A stretch of 64,000 nucleotides of DNA from Nostoc sp. FACHB-973 (GTDB lineage Bacteria; Cyanobacteriota; Cyanobacteriia; Cyanobacteriales; Nostocaceae), in NCBI RefSeq assembly GCF_014698115.1, contig NZ_JACJSJ010000029.1, positions 1 to 64,000 of the forward strand, in the 5' to 3' direction. A program made the translations under genes and the position numbers. The notes beneath the pieces were generated by a model. That model worked only from the letters and a program-made list of their open reading frames with translations, did no database searches and had not been told where the DNA came from. Positions 1-8,903 of the stretch are shown here, piece by piece (the stretch's first letter is position 1; the number at the start of each line of letters is the position of its first letter).

Positions 1-329
1 GATCGCACATATGCGTTACAAAGACTCGCTACTGCTCATGGTTATAGCGAAACTCGACGTGCAGTGGGAAAATGGCGTAGGCGCAGCCCGTCGTAGACAT
101 CGCAATTCCCAGTTGAGAGGTTTGAATTAATTTTTACTAACGCACTTTATCTGCCTATCTAGCTTTAATCTGGTAGCGTGAGTTATGAACGTTAGTCCAT
201 AACGCACCCTATAAGGCTTATTACAGCAATTTTCAGGTAAATAGACCACGTTGTAGGGTAGCACAGCTGTGCTACCCTACTGGGGATTGTGGTTCAAATA
301 GATGAAAAACGCTGTAACTTCAGCGGCAA
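1..329. other. Left-edge intergenic region with SDR and palindrome
   Basis: No convincing gene is seen in the first 329 bases. About 75-107 there is a short dispersed repeat of the kind GGCGTAGGCGCAGCCCGTCG, whose relatives occur near 36179 and inside the efflux adaptor near 54690. At 253-280 lies a 28-bp perfect palindrome described separately. Whether a gene cut off by the left edge enters here cannot be judged. Confidence 0.5.
253..280. repeat. REP-like palindrome, GTAGGGTAGCACAGC family, copy 1
   Basis: A perfect 28-bp palindrome with arms GTAGGGTAGCACAG and its complement. An identical copy sits at 23262-23289 and a shortened copy at 31425-31450. All are intergenic, near gene ends. It resembles the REP palindromes moved by RAYT transposases, but differs in sequence from those around the RAYT in this window. 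Confidence 0.8.
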
Positions 330-1109
330 TTACAAATTATCTGTATCAATTCCTTTTTCTTTGAGTTTAGCTAACAATTCTTGATAGCGATCGCGTTCTT
401 TTTCTAATTCTTGTAAAGCGGCTTCTTTTGCTTGAGTTTCTTGTTCTGCGCGTTGGCGTTCCTGTTCTGCACGTTGAGTTTCTTGTTCTGCGCGTTGGCG
501 TTCCTGTTCTGCGCGTTGGCGTTCTTGTTCGCGTAACTGGTCAATTTCTACGGGGCTTAAAAACTTTTGTCCTGTGAGAGAAACAATTTCCAATGTATTC
601 GATGTTAGGTGAAAACGAATTTCCAAACGCGGGCTTACCCAGTTATTCATTTCTTCAATGACTTCAAAACTATCCCCAGAACGGAGTAAGCCATTTAAAT
701 CATTTTTATCTGGGTCGTAAATATAATATTCTTCCACACCATAACGCTGGTAAAACTGTAATTTCTTGGTCATTTCTTTAAGGGTGTTACCTGGCGATAG
801 TATTTCAAATACTACCTGTGGGGGTATATTATCTTCATCCCATTGTAAATAGGAACTCCGTTTTCCTTTTGGTCTGCCAAAGACTACCATCGTATCAGGT
901 GCTTGTTTAATATTAGAATTTCCTTTAACTGGATACCAAAACAAATCTCCAGCGATAAATACATCAGCTTGCGATGCAAATAAGATTTCTAAATTTTCTT
1001 TAATTTTGACAATCCATGCAAATTGTTCTGTGTTATCTGCCATTGGCTGTCCATCACTTTCTGGGTAGATGACTTCGATTGTGGTTTCCGGTGTGACTTG
1101 TTGTACCAT
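330..1109 (-). CDS. Uma2 family endonuclease-like protein with C-terminal coiled coil
   Basis: A 259-residue protein of the Uma2 (DUF820) family, which has a restriction-endonuclease-like PD-(D/E)XK fold and is greatly expanded in cyanobacteria; its biological role is unsettled. Residues about 35-180 form the Uma2 domain: APDTMVVF supplies the acidic residue, PPQVVFEILSP the glutamate strand, and KLQFYQRYGVEEYYIYDP the typical end motif. From about residue 190 the chain becomes a charged coiled coil built on a RAEQERQ-like heptad repeated about five times, ending in a Leu/Lys-rich helix. The heptads are near-identical at DNA level, so repeat number probably varies. It stands alone. A second full copy lies at 63230-63853 and a deleted relic at 33765-33926. 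Confidence 0.85.
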   Translation of the reverse strand: MVQQVTPETTIEVIYPESDGQPMADNTEQFAWIVKIKENLEILFASQADVFIAGDLFWYPVKGNSNIKQAPDTMVVFGRPKGKRSSYLQWDEDNIPPQVVFEILSPGNTLKEMTKKLQFYQRYGVEEYYIYDPDKNDLNGLLRSGDSFEVIEEMNNWVSPRLEIRFHLTSNTLEIVSLTGQKFLSPVEIDQLREQERQRAEQERQRAEQETQRAEQERQRAEQETQAKEAALQELEKERDRYQELLAKLKEKGIDTDNL

Positions 1110-1365
1110 TGCTACACCTCCAAGTATGGGGTTTTGCTGATATTTTTACTTTGAGATCGGGTTGAATGCGATCGCTTTTCTCTATTTTATTGCTGCGATC
1201 GCTAATACCTGTCCATCAGAGAAGAATCATCACAGTTAATTGCTATAATTCTGCTGAGTGTTAAGGAAATTAGCTATGTTAGCGTACAATTAGCCAAAGT
1301 AGTTTCCTTCAGCCGAAGAAATACTGGATTCTGACAAAACACTTTTGAACAACTAGGCAATCTGG

Positions 1366-3792
1366 TTATTGATCAATTTGTTTAATGCGGTTTAGAGCAT
1401 CTTGATAATCACTTTCTTTTCCTTGTTGCTTATACAAATCGGCAGATTTACGAAAATCTATAATTGCAGCTTGCTTATCTCCTAAAGCAGAGCGAGCATT
1501 GCCCCGGTTGTTGTAAGCTAGTGCATAGTTGGGATTAATTGTGATGGCTTGGGTGTAGTCTTCAATTGCAGCTTGCTTATCTCCTAAAGCAGAGCGAGCT
1601 ACACCCCGATTGATGTAAGCATCTGCATATTTGGGATTAATTTTGATGGCTTGGTTGTAATCTTCGATTGCTGCTTGATGCTCTCCTAAATCAGAGCGAG
1701 CAATACCCCGGTTGTTATAAACTAGCGCATAGTTGGGATTAATTTTGATGGCTTGGGTGTAGTCTTCAATTGCAGCTTGTTTATTTCCTAAAGCAGAGCG
1801 AGCTACACCCCGTCTGATGTAAGCATCTGCATAGTTAGAATTAATTTTGATAGCTTGATTGAAATCTAGAATTGCAGCTTGATTATCTCCTAAATCATAG
1901 CGAACACTACCCCGGTTGTTGTAAGCGAATGCATAGTTGGGATCAATTTTGATAGCTTGGGTATAATCTTCAATTGCAGCTTGCTTATCTCCTAAATCAG
2001 AGCGAACACTACCCCGATTGTTGTAAGCCTCCGCAAAGTTAGGAGCAATTTTGATGGCTTGATTATAATCTGCAATTGCGGCTTGGTTATCTTTTAATTC
2101 ATAGTAAGCAAAACCCCGGTTGTTGTAAGCCAATACAAAGTTAGGATTAATTCTGATGGCTTGGTTGAAATCTTCAATTGCAGCTTGCTTTCGTTCTAAA
2201 CTACTGTGAGCAGCACCCCGATTGTTGTAAGCCAATGCAAACTTAGGATTAATTTTAATGGCTTGGTTATAATCTTCGATCGCTGCTTGATGCTCTCCTA
2301 AATTACCGCGAGCTACACCCCGGTTGATGTAAGCTTTTAAATCGTTGGAGTTCAGCCCAATCGCTTCAGTATAAGCAGCGATCGCTCCCTGATAATCTTT
2401 CAATAAAGAACGTATTTGTCCTTGACTACGTTTGGCATCACCTTGACTTCCTTGTGCAACAAATAGCTCTGCGGCTTGACGGAAGTAGTCTATAGCTTTT
2501 TGGTTATCTTGTTCTAGAAGCCCTTGCTGATAGTAAGCTTCCGCATATTTAGAATTAAGTTTAATAGCTTGGTTGTAATCCTCTATTGCTTGTTGCTTTT
2601 CCCCTAAATCATAGTGAGCATTACCCCGATTGTAGTAAGCTTTTGCAAAATTAGGATTAATTTTGATGGCTTCATTATAATCTTCAATAGCACCGCGAAA
2701 ATCTTGATTATTGTATTTTTCTAATCCTTGACGGTTGTAATTTTCAACACTATTTGTTATTCCTTGCAATGAATAAACCGTGCCAGCACCAATTAATATT
2801 AATAATGGAAGGACAATGAAGTGTTTAGGTATAGGCTTTTTCAAACTACCAGAGATAGCTGGTTGAGTCTGTTGTATTGGAGAAGTAACAGGCACAGTTA
2901 CTGGTATCGGCTGTAAATTTAACGCTTGTAATACTTCCGTTGCTGACTGATAACGCTGCTGGTGTTCTTCTTGCAACAATTTATCCAGTATCCGCCCCAA
3001 ATTCTGATTTACTGGTTGCTGCAAATGTTCTCGCCAACTCGCAACCCAGCTATAACCTTGTCGTTTCCATAAGTCCCAAGGGTGAATTCCACTCAATAGG
3101 TGAAAGCAAGTTGCACCGAGACTATATAAATCACTGGCTGGGTAAGCTTCACCTCCCTGCATCTGTTCCAATGGCGCATAACCAAAGGAACCGATGGTTG
3201 TTCCTATTTGCGTCATCACTGTTGCTGTCAGTTGCTTCGATGCACCAAAGTCAATCAGCACAAATTTACCATCACTGTGGCGAATGATATTCTCTGGTTT
3301 GATATCGCGGTGAATGACTTGCTGTTGATGAACTATTTTGAGAATATCTAACAAATCAAGCAATAATTCTCTGATTTTTTGCTCGTTGAAAATTCCCTGC
3401 TGTTGTAATTCAACCAATAAATTCTGCCCATCGATAAACTCCTGCACCAAATACAGGCGATTATCTTCATTAAAATACGCCAATAGTGTGGGAATTTGGG
3501 GATGTTTTCCTAACTGTTGCAGTCGCTTTGCTTCTTGCTCAAATAGTTCTGTGGCTTTGTTTAGTGCTGCTGTTCCCTGGACTTGCGGTGCAAACTGCTT
3601 GATGACACAATGCTCATTTAGTTTGTCGATATCTTCTGCCAAATAAGTTTTACCAAATCCCCCACCACCTAATGATTTAATTGGGCGATAGCGGTTTCTC
3701 AACACTACCAATCCTGTGCCGCAGTTGTAGCAAAACATTGTGCGATCGGGATTGGGCGGATTGTGGCAAGCTGGATTGAGACAGCAGGTCAT
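1366..3792 (-). CDS. Serine/threonine protein kinase with zinc-ribbon prefix and TPR array
   Basis: An 808-residue Hanks-type kinase of a cyanobacterial architecture. Residues 1-30 hold four cysteines (CCLNPAC and CYNCG), a probable zinc ribbon often called the 4-Cys prefix. The kinase domain spans about 32-300: glycine loop GGGGFGKTYLAE, catalytic lysine in CVIKQF, catalytic loop HRDIKPENII and DFG motif LIDFGASK, so it looks active. A hydrophobic stretch near 324-343 (FIVLPLLILIGAGTVY) is a likely membrane anchor. The rest, about 355-800, is some 13 TPR units of 34 residues of the AYNNRGxARxxLGxxQAAIEDYNQAIKINPN type, predicting protein-protein interaction. Several repeats are nearly identical in DNA, implying recent expansion. 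It is monocistronic; the substrate is unknown. Confidence 0.93.
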   Translation of the reverse strand: MTCCLNPACHNPPNPDRTMFCYNCGTGLVVLRNRYRPIKSLGGGGFGKTYLAEDIDKLNEHCVIKQFAPQVQGTAALNKATELFEQEAKRLQQLGKHPQIPTLLAYFNEDNRLYLVQEFIDGQNLLVELQQQGIFNEQKIRELLLDLLDILKIVHQQQVIHRDIKPENIIRHSDGKFVLIDFGASKQLTATVMTQIGTTIGSFGYAPLEQMQGGEAYPASDLYSLGATCFHLLSGIHPWDLWKRQGYSWVASWREHLQQPVNQNLGRILDKLLQEEHQQRYQSATEVLQALNLQPIPVTVPVTSPIQQTQPAISGSLKKPIPKHFIVLPLLILIGAGTVYSLQGITNSVENYNRQGLEKYNNQDFRGAIEDYNEAIKINPNFAKAYYNRGNAHYDLGEKQQAIEDYNQAIKLNSKYAEAYYQQGLLEQDNQKAIDYFRQAAELFVAQGSQGDAKRSQGQIRSLLKDYQGAIAAYTEAIGLNSNDLKAYINRGVARGNLGEHQAAIEDYNQAIKINPKFALAYNNRGAAHSSLERKQAAIEDFNQAIRINPNFVLAYNNRGFAYYELKDNQAAIADYNQAIKIAPNFAEAYNNRGSVRSDLGDKQAAIEDYTQAIKIDPNYAFAYNNRGSVRYDLGDNQAAILDFNQAIKINSNYADAYIRRGVARSALGNKQAAIEDYTQAIKINPNYALVYNNRGIARSDLGEHQAAIEDYNQAIKINPKYADAYINRGVARSALGDKQAAIEDYTQAITINPNYALAYNNRGNARSALGDKQAAIIDFRKSADLYKQQGKESDYQDALNRIKQIDQ

Positions 3793-4141
3793 AACTGTGC
3801 ATCTATAAGCAAATGTATTTATTATCGCTTAGCTACAAGCTATTGCTCTGAGAAATCGCAAAATAGTAATTGAAGAAGAATTCAGAAGTCAGAATTCAGG
3901 AGTCAGAATGAAGACGCTCGAACGCGAGTGCGTCTCCCCTTGGGAGAAGACTCGCTTTCCGCGTCGCTATCAGTAGGGGATTCATACCCACCACTGAATT
4001 GTTGCACCACCAAATCTTTGATTTGGTGGGGGCTATGACTCCAACTAATTACGAATTACGAATTACGAATTACGAATTACGAATTATTTGTTCAAGCTAG
4101 TGTATATACTCGTAATCAAAATCTCAACAGACGCGAGTATT
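3793..4141. other. Intergenic region rich in short repeats
   Basis: Between the kinase start and the NACHT gene. It contains an SDR-like stretch (about 3905-3975, with CGCTCGAACGCGAGTGCG and CTTGGGAGAAG), a hairpin at about 4007-4030 with arms CCACCAAATC and GATTTGGTGG, and a heptamer array at 4047-4086. The promoter of the NACHT operon must lie here, but no clear -10/-35 was recognised. Confidence 0.5.
4047..4086. repeat. Heptamer tandem repeat (AATTACG)n
   Basis: About 5.7 consecutive copies of AATTACG immediately before the NACHT gene. The reverse complement (AATTCGT)n recurs at 49444-49476. This is an STRR-type repeat typical of heterocystous cyanobacteria. Confidence 0.9.
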
Positions 4142-7100
4142 ATGCTGGATTGGTTAGCTATTTGGGGTGTAACTCAGGCTGCTGGGTTTATTTTTAAACC
4201 CATTCTCGAAGACTTAGCCAAGGATGCTGCTAAAGATTGGGCTAAAGATTTATTAAAAGGCATTCCTAGCAAAATTGTCCAGAAACTTAAGAAGGAAGAT
4301 ATAGAAATTGCTGCTGGCAAAGCATTAAAGGAATTTTTACAACTAATGCAACAGCAGTTAAAGGTTCGCTGCAAACTTGGTGAAACTGAAATTAAAGATT
4401 ACACCCAAGATATCAAGAAGTTTCTCAGCGATCAGTTAGTTATAGAAATTCTTGGCAAGGCTTTTGATATTAATTGTGATTCTCTAGACGCTAAAACGCT
4501 AGAAAATAGTTGGAACAGGCTGCAATTAAAACCTCTGCCATCTAAGTTTAACTGGCAATCACTTACAGAACAGTATTTTACACAAGTGCAAGAACTTCTT
4601 TTAGATTCAAAAGATTTACACTATATCCTAGAATTACAAAAATTATCTGATATTGAAATCAATACCAAAGAAATTGCTGGTGTTATTGTAGATTTTAATT
4701 TAATTAAATATCAAGAAGGAATCCGCGAGTGCTATGGTAATGTTAAATTAGATAGCTTAGATACCAGCGGCTATGCCTATAACGAACTGAAATTATGGCG
4801 GATTTTTACTGCTCAAAATGTCCGGGAAGCTCATCAAGTCTTACCACAAGTTCACGAACTGCCTAAAGAACATCTAAGACGGCTGCGAGAAAGTGACCAA
4901 GTAGAAGCAGAAGTTGAATTAGAAGAATTAGAACGCCACAAACGGGTTTATTTTGAACAGCCGATCCGTTCAGTTTTAGATGTTGTCAATAAAAAGCAAG
5001 ATTATAAATATCTTGTGATTTTGGGCGATCCTGGTTCAGGTAAGTCTACATTATTGCAATTTCTGGCTTTGAATTGGGCTGAGTCTCCACTGGATAATGT
5101 GATCTCATTACCAATTCCGTTGCTAATTGAATTACGCACTTATATGCGGCGACGGGAAGATAAAGAATGCAATAATTTTCTAGAATTCTTTCATCAATGT
5201 AGTGGTGCTGTTCATCATCTCAATCAGCTTGAACTAGATAAACAATTAAAAGCTGGTAATGCCTTAGTGATGTTTGATGGTTTAGATGAGGTATTTGATC
5301 CTGGTGATAGAGAGGATGTAATTACTGATATTCATCGCTTTACTAATGACTATCCTGATGTGCAGGTAATTGTCACTTCTCGGATTATTGGGTATAAACC
5401 GCAGCGATTACTGAATGCTGAGTTTCGCCACTTTATATTACAAGATTTAGACTCAGAACAAATTCAGGATTTTATCTACCGTTGGCATGAGTTAACTTTT
5501 ACCGATGCAGTTGATAAAGTGAGAAAACGGGAACGGCTACAAAGAGGAATTCAAGCTTCCAAATCTATTGCAGAATTGGCGGGAAATCCTCTGCTGTTGA
5601 CGATGATGGCAATTCTAAATCGTAATCAAGAACTGCCAAGAGATAGAGCCGAGCTTTATAATCAAGCATCGCGGGTACTGCTACATCAATGGGATGTGGA
5701 ACGCGTTTTGATAGAAGATCCAAGGTTAGACCCCAAAACGATTGATTATAAAGATAAACAAGCGATGCTGCGTCAGGTTGCTTATCTTATGCAAACTGGT
5801 GATAAAGGTTTGGCAGGTAATTTGATTAATGAAAATGATTTAGTCAAAGTTCTGACTGATTATCTCAAAACCATAGAATTTGATAAACCCAGAGAAGCTG
5901 CGCGGGTGATGATTAATCAACTGCGGACTCGCAACTTTATGTTATGTTTTCTGGGTGCAGATTATTATGCTTTTGTGCATCGGACATTTTTAGAATATTT
6001 CTGTGCTTGGGAGTTTGTCTGGCAGTTTAAAGAAACGCAAACTCTGACTATTGAGGAACTTAAGAATGAAGTTTTTGGCAAACACTGGCAAGATGAAAGT
6101 TGGCATGAAGTCTTGCTGCTAATTGCGGGAATGATTGAGCCAAGATTTGTTGCGGAGATTCTTGATTATTTAATGGCGCAAGATGGTGAAGAGGAAAAGT
6201 TTGTTAATCTCTTTTTAGCGGCTAAGTGTCTTGTAGAGGTGAGAAATCGCTCGGCGATCGCGTCAACGGCTATTCAATTACTTAACGAGTTAAAAGACTT
6301 GACTAAATATGACCTCTGGTACTACTACGTCCCCTACGAAGATGAAGAAGAAACTAAGCTAGTTGAAGAAATTCGCACTCAAGCAGTCACAGCAATTGCA
6401 ACGACCTGGCAAGAATCTCTGGAAACCAAAATTTGGCTCAAACAACGCGCTATCCAGGATGATAATTGGAATGTGCGATGTGCAGCAGTCCAAGAATTAG
6501 CGAAGAACTTCAAAGATGACCCCGATACCAAAACCTGGCTCAAACAACGTGCTACCCAGGATGATAATTGGAATGTGCGACGTGTAACAGTGCAAAAATT
6601 AGCCAGAAATTTCAAAGATGATCCCAACACTAAAACATGGCTTAAAACTATTGTCATCCAAGATGATGATGCAGATGTGCGACGTGCAGCAGTCCAAGAA
6701 TTAGCGAAGAACTTCAAAGATGATGCCGACACCAAAAGCTGGATCAAAACTTGTGCTGCCGAGAATAAACATGAGGATATGCGAAATGCAGCAGTTCAAG
6801 AATTAGCTAAAAATTTTTTAGATGATCCGGATACCAAAACTATCCTCAAAACTTGTGCCAGCCAGGCCAATGGTAGGCATGTACGACGTGCAGCAGTACG
6901 AGAATTAGCCAAAAATTTTACAGATGACCCGGACACCAAAACTATCCTCAAAACTTGTGCCACTCAGGATATTAATTGGGATATGCGCCGTATAGCAGTG
7001 CGAGAATTAGCCAAAAATTTTCCAAATGACCTGGACACTAAAACTATCCTCAAAACTTGTGCCAGCCAGGATAATAATTGGGATGTCAGAAGTGCAGCAG

Positions 7101-7864
7101 TGCAAGAATTAGCTAAAAATTTCCCAGATCACCTGGATATCAAAAGCTGGCTCAAAACTCTTGCTAGCCAAGATGATAATTGGGATGTGAGAAGCGCAGC
7201 AGTGCAAGAATTAGCCAGAAATTTTAAAGATGACCCGGACACTAAAACTATCCTCAAAACTTGTGCCAGCCAGGATGATAGCTGGGATGTGAGAAGTGTA
7301 GCAGTGCAAGAATTAGCCAGAAATTTCAAAGATGACCCGGACACTAAAACTATCCTTAAAACTCTTGTTACCCACGATGATAGTGCTATTGTGCGAAGTG
7401 CAGCAGGGCAAGAATTAGCTAAAGGCTTCACAGATGACCCGGACACTAAAACTATCCTCAAAACTCTTGCTACCCAGGATTATAGTTGGGATGTGCGGCT
7501 TGTAACAGTACAAGAATTAGCACAAAGCTTCAAAGATGACCTTGACATTAAAAGCTTCCTTCAACAATGCGCTACCCAGGATGGTAATTGGAATGTGCGA
7601 AGTGCAGCAGTGGAAGAATTAGCTAAATACTTTAAATATCAGCCTGAGTTGTTTGAAATCTATTACAACTTTGCTGTCAATGATCCCTTTGAACGCAACG
7701 AAAACCGGGAAATCAACCCTCGGCGCATTGCACTTGAGATAATTATCAAGCAATTTCCTCAGCATGACCAGACTTTACCACTGTTGCGCGACAGAGCAAA
7801 GAATGACCCAGATGAGCAAGTGCGGGAATTTGCTCAGAAAAAGTTAAAGCAGTTGGAAGGGTAA
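4142..7864 (+). CDS. NACHT-domain NTPase with C-terminal HEAT-like repeats (NLR-like)
   Basis: A STAND-class signalling NTPase with an NLR-like layout. From the ATG at 4142 (MLDWLAIWGV) it has 1240 residues; an in-frame ATG at 4088 would add 18 residues but overlaps the heptamer repeat flank, so the later start is preferred. Residues 1-260 are an uncharacterised, mostly helical N-terminal region, the likely effector or adaptor part. NACHT follows: Walker A GDPGSGKST at about 295-303, Walker B LVMFDGLDE near 376-384, then VIVTSRIIGY and the winged-helix region to about 700. Residues about 780-1170 carry some 12 near-identical 34-residue repeats (AVQELAKNFKDDPDTKTxLK...DVR) resembling HEAT repeats, probably the sensor. 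hicA starts only 15 bp after the stop, suggesting one transcript. Related bacterial NACHT proteins defend against phage; that role here is inference. Confidence 0.88.
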   Translation: MLDWLAIWGVTQAAGFIFKPILEDLAKDAAKDWAKDLLKGIPSKIVQKLKKEDIEIAAGKALKEFLQLMQQQLKVRCKLGETEIKDYTQDIKKFLSDQLVIEILGKAFDINCDSLDAKTLENSWNRLQLKPLPSKFNWQSLTEQYFTQVQELLLDSKDLHYILELQKLSDIEINTKEIAGVIVDFNLIKYQEGIRECYGNVKLDSLDTSGYAYNELKLWRIFTAQNVREAHQVLPQVHELPKEHLRRLRESDQVEAEVELEELERHKRVYFEQPIRSVLDVVNKKQDYKYLVILGDPGSGKSTLLQFLALNWAESPLDNVISLPIPLLIELRTYMRRREDKECNNFLEFFHQCSGAVHHLNQLELDKQLKAGNALVMFDGLDEVFDPGDREDVITDIHRFTNDYPDVQVIVTSRIIGYKPQRLLNAEFRHFILQDLDSEQIQDFIYRWHELTFTDAVDKVRKRERLQRGIQASKSIAELAGNPLLLTMMAILNRNQELPRDRAELYNQASRVLLHQWDVERVLIEDPRLDPKTIDYKDKQAMLRQVAYLMQTGDKGLAGNLINENDLVKVLTDYLKTIEFDKPREAARVMINQLRTRNFMLCFLGADYYAFVHRTFLEYFCAWEFVWQFKETQTLTIEELKNEVFGKHWQDESWHEVLLLIAGMIEPRFVAEILDYLMAQDGEEEKFVNLFLAAKCLVEVRNRSAIASTAIQLLNELKDLTKYDLWYYYVPYEDEEETKLVEEIRTQAVTAIATTWQESLETKIWLKQRAIQDDNWNVRCAAVQELAKNFKDDPDTKTWLKQRATQDDNWNVRRVTVQKLARNFKDDPNTKTWLKTIVIQDDDADVRRAAVQELAKNFKDDADTKSWIKTCAAENKHEDMRNAAVQELAKNFLDDPDTKTILKTCASQANGRHVRRAAVRELAKNFTDDPDTKTILKTCATQDINWDMRRIAVRELAKNFPNDLDTKTILKTCASQDNNWDVRSAAVQELAKNFPDHLDIKSWLKTLASQDDNWDVRSAAVQELARNFKDDPDTKTILKTCASQDDSWDVRSVAVQELARNFKDDPDTKTILKTLVTHDDSAIVRSAAGQELAKGFTDDPDTKTILKTLATQDYSWDVRLVTVQELAQSFKDDLDIKSFLQQCATQDGNWNVRSAAVEELAKYFKYQPELFEIYYNFAVNDPFERNENREINPRRIALEIIIKQFPQHDQTLPLLRDRAKNDPDEQVREFAQKKLKQLEG
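6485..7630 (+). repeat. 102-bp tandem repeats encoding HEAT-like units
   Basis: About 11 tandem units of 102 bp (34 codons) inside the NACHT gene; for example the AVQ/TVQ codons begin at 6485 and 6587. Units share long identical runs such as AAGAATTAGC and GACACTAAAACTATCC, much more alike than functional constraint alone would need, pointing to recent unequal exchange or gene conversion. Confidence 0.85.
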
Positions 7865-7879
7865 ATGTAAGCTGAGTAT

Positions 7880-8104
7880 ATGCCCAAGAAAATCAGAGAA
7901 CTCAAAAGCTTGTTGCTGCAAGCAGGGTTTACTTATAAACCTGCAAAGGGTAGCCACAGTAAATGGCTGCATCCGCAATTTCCTAAAGCTATCATTATTG
8001 CTGGCAAAGATGGTAGCGATGCCAAACCTTATTTAGAAAAGCAAGTCAATGAAGCACTAGAAGAACTAAATAAAATTAAAGAAGACGAGGAGACAGAAGA
8101 ATGA
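7880..8104 (+). CDS. hicA: HicA-family toxin (mRNA interferase)
   Basis: A 74-residue protein of the HicA/YcfA family, small dsRBD-fold toxins that cleave mRNA. MPKKIRELKSLLLQAGF, then KGSHSKWLHP with the catalytic histidine of the family's G-S-H motif, then an AIIIAGKDG strand. Length is as expected, with an acidic tail (KEDEETEE). It starts 15 bp after the NACHT stop and overlaps hicB by four bases (ATGA), so toxin and antitoxin are translationally coupled. The ribosome-binding site is weak, which may keep toxin yield low. The 30-bp start region is duplicated at 8363-8392. Confidence 0.9.
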   Translation: MPKKIRELKSLLLQAGFTYKPAKGSHSKWLHPQFPKAIIIAGKDGSDAKPYLEKQVNEALEELNKIKEDEETEE

Positions 8105-8325
8105 AATATACAATCGTGATTCAATGGTCAGAGGCAGACCAATGTTATGTAGTTTCGCTACCTGAGTTTACGGATATAATGCAGCCTTGCACTCACGGAG
8201 AGACTTACGAAGACGCTCTTAAAAATGCTCAGGAAGTTTTAGAAATGCTGATTGAATCATCTTTGGCTGATGGTAAATCTCTCCCAGAGCCTAAGACACT
8301 AGGAAAGTCTTTGGAAGTTGCATAG
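8101..8325 (+). CDS. hicB: HicB-family antitoxin
   Basis: A 74-residue HicB antitoxin with the partially degraded RNase H-like fold: MKYTIVIQWSEADQCYVVSLPEF, then HGETYEDALKNAQEVLEMLIE. It neutralises HicA by direct binding. No separate C-terminal DNA-binding domain (HTH or RHH) is visible; the chain ends SLPEPKTLGKSLEVA, the short form common in cyanobacteria, so autoregulation may need another factor. Its ATG overlaps the hicA stop. Confidence 0.92.
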   Translation: MKYTIVIQWSEADQCYVVSLPEFTDIMQPCTHGETYEDALKNAQEVLEMLIESSLADGKSLPEPKTLGKSLEVA

Positions 8326-8341
8326 ATAAGCAAAGGGAGTA

Positions 8342-8653
8342 GTGGTAAATCAGGGGAGTGAAAATGTAAACAGAGGCTATGCCCAAGAAAATTTACTATT
8401 CACAGCAGAAACCGCAAAAGAAAGGCTTACTATTATCTATGTCACAATTGAGGAACAGACGATTTACCTAACATACGCACAAGCTATAGCCTGTCTACGT
8501 GTCTGTCAGATGTTGTCAAACACCTATCGGAGTATTGAGCTATTTCGCTTTGATGACCAAACCGGAGTTGTATTTATTTTTGTCAATGACGAACTCCAAA
8601 TCATTGTACCCGCTAATGGAAACTGGAGGTTTTTAAATGCGACCGAATTTTGA
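8342..8653 (+). CDS. DUF6888-like small protein
   Basis: The conserved core is YAQAIACLRVCQMLSNTYRSIELFRFDDQTGVVFIFVNDELQIIVPANGNWRFL, which I recognise as the cyanobacterial DUF6888-type protein. It usually sits just before and overlapping a DUF6887-type gene, as here (17-bp overlap). Function is unknown; the pair is often beside toxin-antitoxin genes. The start is uncertain: a GTG at 8342 gives 103 residues, but the first 35 or so do not look like the family, and the GGGAG before it is too close. This N-terminal stretch includes a duplicated copy of the hicA start region, so the original start may have been replaced. Confidence 0.65.
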   Translation: MVNQGSENVNRGYAQENLLFTAETAKERLTIIYVTIEEQTIYLTYAQAIACLRVCQMLSNTYRSIELFRFDDQTGVVFIFVNDELQIIVPANGNWRFLNATEF

Positions 8654-8882
8654 AGCAATGACTAACAAAGAATTAATAGCTTACGCACTTGCACACCGGG
8701 AAGATGTAGAGCCTTTGCGTGTTTTGTATAGCCGCCGCACTCCTGACTCAGAAGCAACATGGTACGGGCCAATGGTAGCTGAAGACGGTACGCCAATAGA
8801 AGAAAATATTCGCATTGCAGAAGAAGCAATTAGACAACGCATTGAGCAAGCAAATCAAAGAAAGCAAGATTCTCAAAGTTAA
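8637..8882 (+). CDS. DUF6887-like small protein
   Basis: An 81-residue hydrophilic protein beginning MRPNFEAMTNKELIAYALAHREDVEPLRVLYSRR, then a short variable middle and a Glu/Gln-rich C-terminal helix (EENIRIAEEAIRQRIEQANQ). The start is like that of cyanobacterial DUF6887 proteins, which accompany DUF6888. The ATG is well placed behind a strong GGAGG at 8623-8627, inside the end of the preceding gene, so the two are coupled. Biochemical role unknown; a partner or antidote function in a TA-like unit is only inference from size and context. Confidence 0.7.
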   Translation: MRPNFEAMTNKELIAYALAHREDVEPLRVLYSRRTPDSEATWYGPMVAEDGTPIEENIRIAEEAIRQRIEQANQRKQDSQS

Positions 8883-8903
8883 GAATAAAAGAGTTGCAAA
8901 AAT

